This document shows positions 7,308 to 12,619 of a stretch of 12,619 nucleotides of DNA, piece after piece. Both the position numbers and the translations under genes were made by a program. The notes below the pieces were generated by a model, which saw nothing but the letters and a program-made list of their open reading frames with translations, did no database searches and was not told where the DNA came from. This stretch comes from an uncultured beta proteobacterium. Its GTDB lineage: Bacteria; Pseudomonadota; Gammaproteobacteria; Burkholderiales; Burkholderiaceae_C. The stretch lies in contig CAJBVC010000212.1 in assembly GCA_903958915.1 (NCBI GenBank), positions 1 to 12,619 on the forward strand, in the 5' to 3' direction. Within the stretch, counting starts at the first letter, position 1. Each line of letters begins with the position of its first letter.

Positions 7308-9560
7308 CTACCGACGTTTGCGCGGGGCCCTTTTCTGTGAAGCGTCGGATTTCGACTTGGGTTGACCGACTTTGGGGGCTTTGGACGTGGCCTTTTTTCG
7401 TCCCGACGCCAGGAAATCTGACGAAACTGCACTTCTGCCTGCAGGCGTCAAACGTGCACCATTCACACGATCCGCAGAATCTCGCGGACTGCTTTTTTCT
7501 CCCATCTGCCGTTGCCCCAGCAATTCGCCCTCATTGACTAGGCGAAAGTCGATCTTTCGACCATCCAGATCAACACGACTGACCTGAATCCGAACGCGCG
7601 TCCCAATGGCATAGCGCATTCCCGTGCGTTCACCGCGCAACTCCTGACGCATCTCATCAAAGCGAAAGTATTCTCCGCCAAGCTCGGTGATGTGAACCAG
7701 ACCTTCAACGTACATCGCGTCCAACGTGACAAACAAACCGAAACTGGTCGCTGCCGTTACCACCCCGCTGTACTCTTCGCCCAGGTGCTCCTTCATGTAC
7801 TTGCACTTGAGCCAGGCTTCCACATCGCGACTCGCCTCGTCGGCGCGGCGCTCATTGGCACTGCAATGCAGACCAGCAGCCTGCCATGCTTGCCCCTCCG
7901 CACTAGCCTTGCGCGGCCTGCCTTCAGGACTCGGTACGCGCGAAGCTAATCCCTTTTCAAGTCGACGCGCCAACTTGGCGTGCGCCTCTCCAGGAGTTGG
8001 CAATACTGGCAACTGATACTTTGTCCTCGCAAGCACCGCCTTGATGACCCGATGCACCAGCAAATCCGGGTAGCGCCTGATGGGACTTGTAAAGTGGGTG
8101 TAGGCATCAAACGCAAGCCCGAAATGCCCACTGTTGGTAGGCGTATAAATGGCCTGCTGCATGGAGCGTAACAACATGGAGTGAATCTGCTGAGCATCCG
8201 GCCGGTCTTTGGTGGCCTCTGCGACAGCCTGAAACTCCCCAGGCGATGGATCATCGCTGATGGTCATTCCAACTCCCGTCGCCTTCAAATAGCTGCGCAG
8301 TAGTTCTACCTTTTCCGGTGTCGGACCTTCATGTACCCGAAAAAGACCGGCATGCTTGCTTTGAGCGATGTAGTCTGCACTGCACACATTCGCAGCCAGC
8401 ATGGATTCTTCAATCAAACGATGCGCCGCGTTGCGCGTACGTGGAACGATTTTCTCAATGCGCCCGTTTTCATCGCAAAGAATTTGCGTCTCGGTTGTTT
8501 CAAAATCCACGGCGCCTCGTTTATGGCGCGCCTTGAGCAATGCCAGATAGGCATCATGCAAATTCAGTAAATCGGGCACCCTGTCTTTGCGTCTGCTTGC
8601 CTCAGAGCCACGGGTGTTGGCCAGTATTGCTGCAACTTCTGTGTAGGTGAATCGGGCGTGGCTCCACATCACGGCCGGGTAGAACTGGTAAGCGCTCACC
8701 GCCCCTTCGGTCGTCACGAACATGTCGCACACCATGCACAGACGCTCCACTTCGGGGTTCAGAGAACACAACCCATTCGAGAGTTTCTCGGGCAACATAG
8801 GAATCACGCGCCGAGGAAAGTAAACGCTGGTGGCGCGATCATAGGCGTCTACATCGATTGCAGAGCCCGTTTGCACATAGTGGCTCACATCGGCGATAGC
8901 CACTAGCAGGCGCCAACCCTTCACTGCCGACTTACCTCGCCCCATGGTCGCTGGCTCACAGTACACCGCATCGTCAAAGTCGCGGGCATCTTCTCCGTCA
9001 ATGGTGACCAAAGGAATATCAGTCAGGTCAATTCGACCTTCCCTGTCCTGTGGGCGCACTTTATCGGGAAGTGTCCTCGCCAATGCAATACACGCTTCGG
9101 AAAACTCATGCGGTACGCTGTATTTTCGTACTGCAATTTCGATCTCCATACCCGGGTCATCGACTTCGCCCAGCACTTCCTTGATGCGTCCGACCGGTTG
9201 TCCAAACAGCGCTGGCGGCTCCACCAATTCAACCACAACAACTTGCCCCACCTTGGCAACACTGGTGGCGCCCTTGGGAATGAGGACGTCCTGCCCGTAG
9301 CGCTTGTCTTCAGGTGCGACCAGCCAGACACCACTTTCCTGCAACAGACGTCCAATGATGGGCTGCGTCGACCGCTCGGTGATTTCCACCACCCTGCCCT
9401 CAGGCCGCCCCTTGCGGTCACTGCGCACAATACGTACCTTGACGCGATCCTTGTGCAGAACAGCCCGCATTTCGTTGGGAGGCAGGTAAATGTCAGACGC
9501 TCCATCATCGCGCGACACGAATCCATGCCCATCGCGATGGCCCTGAACGACGCCACTCAC
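7308..9560 (-). CDS. rnr: Ribonuclease R
   Basis: RNase R is a processive 3'-5' exoribonuclease that degrades structured RNA and takes part in rRNA quality control. From the GTG at 9560 the protein has 750 residues. It begins at a cold-shock/OB domain (VQGHRDGHGF, then DIYLPPNEM), with a second OB domain near residues 65-130. The RNB catalytic domain carries TIDGEDARDFDD at about residues 186-197, containing the magnesium-binding aspartates. An S1 domain lies at about 597-676 and a basic Lys/Arg tail ends the protein. The N-terminal helix-turn-helix domain of E. coli RNase R is missing. The start is unsure: in-frame options are GTG 9560, CTG 9572, a rare ATC at 9599 and GTG at 9650 inside the tRNA-Leu gene. 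The stop lies 20 bases from the convergent hydrolase gene. Confidence 0.93.
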   Translation of the reverse strand: MSGVVQGHRDGHGFVSRDDGASDIYLPPNEMRAVLHKDRVKVRIVRSDRKGRPEGRVVEITERSTQPIIGRLLQESGVWLVAPEDKRYGQDVLIPKGATSVAKVGQVVVVELVEPPALFGQPVGRIKEVLGEVDDPGMEIEIAVRKYSVPHEFSEACIALARTLPDKVRPQDREGRIDLTDIPLVTIDGEDARDFDDAVYCEPATMGRGKSAVKGWRLLVAIADVSHYVQTGSAIDVDAYDRATSVYFPRRVIPMLPEKLSNGLCSLNPEVERLCMVCDMFVTTEGAVSAYQFYPAVMWSHARFTYTEVAAILANTRGSEASRRKDRVPDLLNLHDAYLALLKARHKRGAVDFETTETQILCDENGRIEKIVPRTRNAAHRLIEESMLAANVCSADYIAQSKHAGLFRVHEGPTPEKVELLRSYLKATGVGMTISDDPSPGEFQAVAEATKDRPDAQQIHSMLLRSMQQAIYTPTNSGHFGLAFDAYTHFTSPIRRYPDLLVHRVIKAVLARTKYQLPVLPTPGEAHAKLARRLEKGLASRVPSPEGRPRKASAEGQAWQAAGLHCSANERRADEASRDVEAWLKCKYMKEHLGEEYSGVVTAATSFGLFVTLDAMYVEGLVHITELGGEYFRFDEMRQELRGERTGMRYAIGTRVRIQVSRVDLDGRKIDFRLVNEGELLGQRQMGEKSSPRDSADRVNGARLTPAGRSAVSSDFLASGRKKATSKAPKVGQPKSKSDASQKRAPRKRR

Positions 9561-9595
9561 TTCGTCAAGCAGGCCGCTGGTTTGAACAAAATTTT

Positions 9596-9604
9596 TGATA
9601 TACT
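9596..9604 (+). promoter_or_regulatory. Extended -10 promoter of tRNA-Leu
   Basis: TGATATACT on the plus strand combines a TGn extension with the -10 hexamer TATACT (9599-9604), about 19 bases before the mature tRNA 5' end. No -35 stands at normal spacing; TTGAAC upstream is only 11 bases away. The same TGnTATACT form drives rpsB. The complement contains TATATC, so a divergent rnr promoter may overlap here. Confidence 0.55.
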
Positions 9605-9622
9605 CACCCTCTTTCCTGAGAT

Positions 9623-9707
<85 letters not shown>

Positions 9708-9730
9708 ACGAAATCACATACAAATGATTG

Positions 9731-9757
9731 CCACCGGAGTTTCGGTGGTTTTTTTTT
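9731..9757 (+). terminator. Rho-independent terminator of tRNA-Leu
   Basis: A perfect 6-bp stem, CCACCG (9731-9736) with CGGTGG (9743-9748) around a 6-base loop, is followed by nine T (9749-9757). It ends the tRNA-Leu transcript 24 bases past the CCA. On the minus strand there is no T run, so it would not end rimO transcription. Confidence 0.9.
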
Positions 9758-9785
9758 GCCTTGAATATCAGCACAGTTGATAAAT

Positions 9786-11180
9786 TCATATCGGCACCGC
9801 GGTGAGATCGTGGCCTTGCACTCCCACAATACGTGCTTTGGTAAACTCACCCACCTTCAACACCTTACTGATCTTTTCAGGTGGTAGGAGCCGCACAACA
9901 CCATCGATTTCTGGGGCGTCGGCATAGGTTCGACCTACTCCACCCTTCTTGCCCATGCTGACGGCAGAGTCGACCAATACCTGCATAACCGCGCCAATAC
10001 GCCGCTGCAATTTTGTTATAGAGACTTCTTCCGCGACCTTCATGAAGCGCGCACGGCGTTCCTCACGGAGTTCCAATGGCAGCATGCCCGGCAACAGGTT
10101 TGCGGCGGCACCGTTCACGTCACTGTACGCGAAGCAACCTGCGCGATCGATCTGCGCTTCTCTGACAAAGTCCAAAAGATGCGAAAACTCGGCTTCTGTC
10201 TCCCCCGGAAACCCTGCAATGAAGGTACTGCGAACAACGATTTCCGGGCACGCCGCACGCCACTGCAACAAGCGATCAAGATTCCTCTCGCCACTGGCCG
10301 GTCGTTTCATCCTGCGCAGCACGTCCGGATGGCTATGCTGAAAGGGCACGTCCAGGTAAGGCAGCACACGACCCGTGGCCATGAAAGGGATGACATCGTC
10401 CACAGAAGGATAGGGGTAAACGTAATGCAAACGCACCCAGGCACCATAGGGCTCAGCAATTTCACCAAGGTGTTCCACTAGTTCGAGCAAGCGGGTCTTC
10501 ACCGGTCGCCCCTCCCAGAACCCGGTGCGATACTTTAGGTCCACTCCGTAAGCGGAAGTATCCTGGCTCACTACCAGCAACTCCTTCACACCGCCCTCAA
10601 AAAGTGCCTTGGCTTCGGATAGCACGTCCCCCACAGGGCGTGATACCAAGTCTCCGCGCATGGAAGGGATAATGCAGAAGGTACATCGATGGTTGCAACC
10701 CTCGCTGATCTTCAAGTATGCGTAATGACGGGGCGTAAGCTTGATACCCGCGACACCAAAGGAATTGGGCACCAGATCGATCAATGGATTGTGCGGCTTG
10801 GGTAGGTTGGCATGGACCGCATCCATGACCTCCTGCGTCGCATGGGGTCCCGTCACCGCCAACACTTTCGGATGCATCTGGCGTACCAAATTGCCGCCAT
10901 CCTCACCTGCCTTGGCTCCCAGACATCCGGTCACAATCACGCGGCCGTTTTCCGCCAGCGCCTCACCTATGGTGTCCAGACTTTCTTTAACGGCCGCATC
11001 AATGAAACCACAGGTATTGACGATCACCAGGTCGGCCCCCTGGAAGGTCTTAGAGGTTTGGTACCCCTGTGCACTCAGCTGGGTAAGGATCAGTTCTGAA
11101 TCTGTCAGGGCTTTGGGACAGCCCAAGCTGACAAACCCGACCCTGGGCGCCTGTGTAGGAGTTGAAATTGCGTCGCTCAT
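9786..11180 (-). CDS. rimO: Ribosomal protein S12 methylthiotransferase RimO
   Basis: RimO is a radical-SAM enzyme with two iron-sulfur clusters that adds a methylthio group to the conserved Asp of ribosomal protein S12. The protein has 464 residues. The N-terminal cluster ligands are Cys21 (LGCPKA), Cys57 (NTCGFID) and Cys86 (TGCLGAK). The radical-SAM motif CNHRCTFC lies at 162-169 (Cys162, 166, 169) and is followed by IPSMRG. A C-terminal TRAM domain ends the protein. The NTCGFID and PSMRG wording favours RimO over the tRNA-modifying relative MiaB. I chose ATG at 11180; an ATG at 11198 would add MLRQCS but has no better ribosome binding site. It starts 40 bases after phaR, probably in the same transcript, and converges on tRNA-Leu with no terminator of its own seen. 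Confidence 0.96.
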   Translation of the reverse strand: MSDAISTPTQAPRVGFVSLGCPKALTDSELILTQLSAQGYQTSKTFQGADLVIVNTCGFIDAAVKESLDTIGEALAENGRVIVTGCLGAKAGEDGGNLVRQMHPKVLAVTGPHATQEVMDAVHANLPKPHNPLIDLVPNSFGVAGIKLTPRHYAYLKISEGCNHRCTFCIIPSMRGDLVSRPVGDVLSEAKALFEGGVKELLVVSQDTSAYGVDLKYRTGFWEGRPVKTRLLELVEHLGEIAEPYGAWVRLHYVYPYPSVDDVIPFMATGRVLPYLDVPFQHSHPDVLRRMKRPASGERNLDRLLQWRAACPEIVVRSTFIAGFPGETEAEFSHLLDFVREAQIDRAGCFAYSDVNGAAANLLPGMLPLELREERRARFMKVAEEVSITKLQRRIGAVMQVLVDSAVSMGKKGGVGRTYADAPEIDGVVRLLPPEKISKVLKVGEFTKARIVGVQGHDLTAVPI

Positions 11181-11220
11181 GCTGCATTGTCTCAGCATTA
11201 AATAGAACGAGTCGGATAAG

Positions 11221-11736
11221 CTACCGTTTCAGCCCGAACGTTCCTAAAAACTGCTCGGTCTGCTTCTGCATTTGTTCCTGCAGCTGCTGCAGCATGGGGT
11301 TCGCGGAAATACCCTGCATCAATGGTGCCGGGATATTGAGGTACTTCGCCCACATATCAGGCGTGAAGCCCGCCGCCTGTTCTCCGAACTTGCTCTGCAG
11401 ATCGACCAGCGACTGCATGTTCTTTTCAAGATAGCCCCCCATCAATCCCTGCATCGCATGGCCATAAAATCGGATGATCTGCGCCAGCACCGCCGTTGTA
11501 AACATGGGCGATCCGTTAGCTTCTTCTTCAAGAATGATTTGCAACAAAATACTGCGGGTCAAATCATCTCCGGTCTTGGCATCCAGCACAACGCACGGTT
11601 CGTTGTCCATCACCAGTTGCCGGATCTCCGCAAGCGTTACATAGCTTGAAGAATCTGTGTCATACAGTCGTCGATTGGGATACTTCTTTATGACCCGACT
11701 ATGACCTTTGTAGTCTTTTGGCGTAGTGGTTTGCAT
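11221..11736 (-). CDS. phaR: Polyhydroxyalkanoate synthesis regulator PhaR
   Basis: PhaR is a DNA-binding repressor that also binds polyhydroxybutyrate granules; it holds down phasin (phaP) and often its own gene until polymer forms. The 171-residue protein carries the PHB/PHA accumulation regulator DNA-binding domain at about residues 14-70, beginning [14 protein letters not shown]. The polymer-associated repeat region follows ([15 protein letters not shown] and GGYLEKNM), and it ends in a Gln-rich helix. ATG at 11736 is the only sensible start but has no recognisable Shine-Dalgarno; the mRNA just upstream is very GC-rich. No phasin or PHA synthase gene is in the window. It implies that the organism makes storage polyester. 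Confidence 0.95.
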   Translation of the reverse strand: MQTTTPKDYKGHSRVIKKYPNRRLYDTDSSSYVTLAEIRQLVMDNEPCVVLDAKTGDDLTRSILLQIILEEEANGSPMFTTAVLAQIIRFYGHAMQGLMGGYLEKNMQSLVDLQSKFGEQAAGFTPDMWAKYLNIPAPLMQGISANPMLQQLQEQMQKQTEQFLGTFGLKR

Positions 11737-11775
11737 GTGTGTATGAAGCGCGTGCGCCGCAGCGCGTAGTTTCTA

Positions 11776-11795
11776 TTGCAGTGCAGCACATTCTA
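11776..11795 (-). promoter_or_regulatory. Candidate phaR promoter with overlapping TGC-rich box
   Basis: A -10-like hexamer TAGAAT is read on the minus strand at 11795-11790, but no good -35 stands at 16-18 bp (TTGGCG is 20 bp away). A TGCA-G-TGCA dyad (11777-11785, within TTGCAGTGCAGCA at 11776-11788) overlaps the expected start of transcription. PhaR proteins are known to bind TGC-rich dyads, so autoregulation is a reasonable but weak guess. Confidence 0.3.
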
Positions 11796-11806
11796 GGCAT
11801 CATCCC

Positions 11807-11820
11807 TGGCGCTGGCGCCA
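11807..11820. repeat. Perfect inverted repeat upstream of phaR
   Basis: TGGCGC (11807-11812) and GCGCCA (11815-11820) are perfect inverted copies separated by TG. They lie just upstream of the candidate phaR -10 element. The position suits an operator for a dimeric regulator, but no T run follows, so it is not a terminator. The binding protein is unknown. Confidence 0.45.
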
Positions 11821-11865
11821 AGGATTACCCTTAGTTAGATGTACAGAAGCACACCGCCCAGGCCC

Positions 11866-11903
11866 AAAACAAAAAACCCCTGCAAGTCACTGACTTACAA
11901 GGG
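11866..11903 (-). terminator. Rho-independent terminator following the tRNA-Val fragment
   Basis: On the minus strand an 11-bp stem (up to 13 if the loop is tight) with two G-T wobbles, CCCTTGTAAGT pairing with ACTTGCAGGGG, is followed by six T, a G and four T. It begins 6 bases past the CCA of the tRNA-Val fragment, the usual place for a tRNA gene's own terminator. It also insulates phaR from transcription coming from the right. Confidence 0.85.
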
Positions 11904-11909
11904 AATATT

Positions 11910-11959
11910 TGGTAGGCGCAATTGGACTCGAACCAACGACCCCCACCATGTCAAGGTGG
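11910..11959 (-). other. 3' part of tRNA-Val(GAC), candidate attachment site
   Basis: On the minus strand these 50 bases match a tRNA-Val(GAC) gene from the anticodon stem to the CCA end. The anticodon stem is CCACC/GGTGG around the loop TTGACAT (anticodon at 11952-11950). The variable loop, T arm (GTTGG, TTCGAGT, CCAAT), acceptor strand TGCGCCT and ACCA follow. The D arm and 5' acceptor strand (an AGGCGCA-like sequence would be needed) are absent from the bases beyond 11959. A 3' tRNA fragment starting at the anticodon arm next to a tyrosine recombinase gene is the classic footprint of an integrative element. Confidence 0.85.
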
Positions 11960-11988
11960 GGAAATGCACTTCCCCTGGACATCGTTGG
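11933..11988. repeat. Nested inverted repeats spanning the tRNA-Val fragment junction
   Basis: Three pairs of inverted segments nest around a centre near 11966: CCAACGA (11933-11939) with TCGTTGG (11982-11988), ATGTC (11948-11952) with GACAT (11978-11982), and GGGGAA (11958-11963) with TTCCCC (11970-11975). The left arms come partly from the tRNA T and anticodon arms and the right arms from the presumed element side. They may be recombinase or accessory-factor sites; chance is not excluded for the middle pair. Confidence 0.45.
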
Positions 11989-12015
11989 ACACAATCTTCA
12001 CTCTGTAGCTATAAA
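11986..12015 (+). promoter_or_regulatory. Sigma-70-type promoter of the integrase gene
   Basis: The -35 TGGACA (11986-11991) matches TTGACA at five of six positions, the spacer is 18 bp, and the -10 TATAAA (12010-12015) matches at five of six. Transcription would begin near 12022, giving a leader of about 65 nt. The -35 belongs to a TGGACA direct repeat (11976-11981 and 11986-11991, 10-bp period), with an inverted TGTCCA at 12020-12025, so an operator there could control it. Confidence 0.6.
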
Positions 12016-12048
12016 TAGTTGTCCACTTCAATCCAAGGAAATACAATG

Positions 12049-12073
12049 TACTTATCCGTACTTATCCGTACTT
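12049..12073 (+). repeat. 10-bp tandem direct repeat, 2.5 copies, before the integrase gene
   Basis: TACTTATCCG occurs twice without interruption (12049-12058, 12059-12068) and is followed by a half copy, TACTT (12069-12073). The 10-bp period places the copies on one face of the helix. Short direct repeats between the core site and the int gene are typical of arm-type sites bound by the N-terminal domain of tyrosine recombinases; that role is inferred. Confidence 0.7.
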
Positions 12074-12086
12074 TCTGAAAGCCGCC

Positions 12087-12619
12087 GTGGCACACAACAT
12101 TCAAACCGTATCGGCCAGAGCCAAACTCAAGCCAAAACGTGAACCCTATTGGCTCCGCTTAAACAAAGGTTTTGCCCTTGGATATCGCAAGATGACCGCC
12201 AGCGGCAGCGGCAACTGGATAGTGCGCATACTGGACCTAATTACCGGGAAAAAGACGTACAAGAGCCTGGGCGACTTTTCCGATCTGCCAGACCACCAGC
12301 GCTTTGACGCTGCCCAAACTGAAGCGCTCAAGTTGGTGGACCACATCGGTAAGGGTGGCATCACTGCCCCCAAAACGATTAGAGACGTCTGCGACAACTA
12401 CGCTGCTCACATTAGGCAAACCAAAACCGAAAACGCCGCTAAAGATGCCGAGCGCCGCTTCAACGGGTACGTTCTGGACGACCCGAAGTTCGCAAAGTTG
12501 GAAGTCTCCAAGCTGACTCCTGCGCATATCGACACATGGCGAAAGAAGCTGATCAATCGGCCAGTAGTGCAGGGTTTGCGTGGTGTGAAGCGCAAGGTGG
12601 AAGGCTATGCACTGGACAA
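12087..12619 (+). CDS. Tyrosine recombinase (phage-type integrase), N-terminal part, cut by window edge
   Basis: A site-specific integrase of which about 177 residues are visible; the frame is still open at the right edge. From GTG at 12087 it reads VAHNIQTVSARAKLKP, then the EPYWLRLNKGFALGYRKM block (about residues 21-36) and a beta-strand region ending TYKSLGDFSDL (57-67), a set-up known from proteobacterial site-specific integrases. A helical core-binding (SAM-like) domain follows at about 93-155 (TIRDVCDNYAAHI to HIDTWRKKL). The catalytic domain with the Arg-His-Arg-Tyr residues would lie beyond the window. GTG is preceded by a weak GAAAG 5 bases away; a later ATG at 12192 would cut off the conserved N-terminal block. 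Its place beside a tRNA-Val fragment suggests that it inserted the element that begins here. Confidence 0.88.
   Translation, partial: MAHNIQTVSARAKLKPKREPYWLRLNKGFALGYRKMTASGSGNWIVRILDLITGKKTYKSLGDFSDLPDHQRFDAAQTEALKLVDHIGKGGITAPKTIRDVCDNYAAHIRQTKTENAAKDAERRFNGYVLDDPKFAKLEVSKLTPAHIDTWRKKLINRPVVQGLRGVKRKVEGYALD

Larger units (their letters stand above)
11737..12086. other. Intergenic region: phaR control region, element junction and integrase control region
   Basis: These 350 bases carry no convincing protein gene. From left to right they hold the phaR upstream region with two dyads (11776-11820), a minus-strand terminator (11866-11903) and a 3' tRNA-Val fragment (11910-11959). Next come nested inverted repeats around 11933-11988, a plus-strand promoter (11986-12015) and a 10-bp tandem repeat (12049-12073). 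An open frame through the tRNA fragment translates to the GLEPTT-type string common in mis-annotated tRNA complements and is not a gene. Confidence 0.8.

Noticed and set aside
11910..11985. An intact tRNA-Val gene
   Set aside because: The sequence past 11959 on the minus strand gives no D arm and no acceptor strand complementary to TGCGCCT, so only the 3' part is present.
11909..12142. A 77-codon plus-strand open frame beginning VGAIGLEPTT
   Set aside because: The GLEPTT string is the translation of the complement of tRNA T and anticodon arms, a common annotation artefact; the frame covers the tRNA-Val fragment and the integrase control region.
12146..12595. Several minus-strand open frames of 62-96 codons at the right end
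   Set aside because: They oppose the integrase reading frame, which has clear family sequence, and show no recognisable motif of their own.

Overview
The window looks like chromosomal DNA of a betaproteobacterium, most likely a member of the Comamonadaceae (Rhodoferax/Polaromonas/Acidovorax-like). The reasons are the gene order rpsB-tsf-pyrH-frr-uppS-cdsA-dxr, a PhaR polyhydroxyalkanoate regulator next to rimO, an RNase R that lacks the usual N-terminal helix-turn-helix domain, and protein sequences typical of that family. This placement comes from recognition, not from a search.

Region 1 (1-5372, all minus strand) is one tight leftward operon: rpsB, tsf, pyrH, frr, uppS, cdsA and the first 209 codons of dxr, which runs off the left edge. 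It joins translation (S2, EF-Ts, ribosome recycling factor) with UMP synthesis, undecaprenyl diphosphate synthesis, CDP-diacylglycerol synthesis and the first committed step of the MEP isoprenoid pathway. uppS/cdsA are separated by 1 base and cdsA/dxr overlap in ATGA, so coupling is likely. An intrinsic-terminator-like hairpin lies between rpsB and tsf, and a structured leader of about 130 nt precedes rpsB.

Region 2 (5373-7287, plus strand) holds two genes divergent from rpsB: an HDOD-domain protein and, 9 bases downstream, a metallo-beta-lactamase-fold hydrolase. They look like a two-gene operon of unknown function.

Region 3 (7308-9785) holds RNase R on the minus strand, facing the hydrolase tail to tail, and a complete tRNA-Leu(CAG) on the plus strand with its own extended -10 promoter and terminator. 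The rnr start is crowded by the tRNA promoter and is uncertain.

Region 4 (9786-11736, minus) is phaR followed by rimO, probably cotranscribed.

Region 5 (11737-12619) is the most interesting. A minus-strand fragment holds only the 3' part of a tRNA-Val(GAC) gene (anticodon stem to CCA) and is followed by what appears to be that tRNA's own terminator. On the other side come nested dyads, 10-bp-periodic repeats, a good sigma-70-type promoter and the start of a tyrosine recombinase gene that runs off the right edge. This reads as one end of an integrative element inserted in a tRNA-Val gene, with the element extending to the right beyond the window. Its cargo is not visible, so no novel system can be claimed from this window alone; the junction is where to look further.
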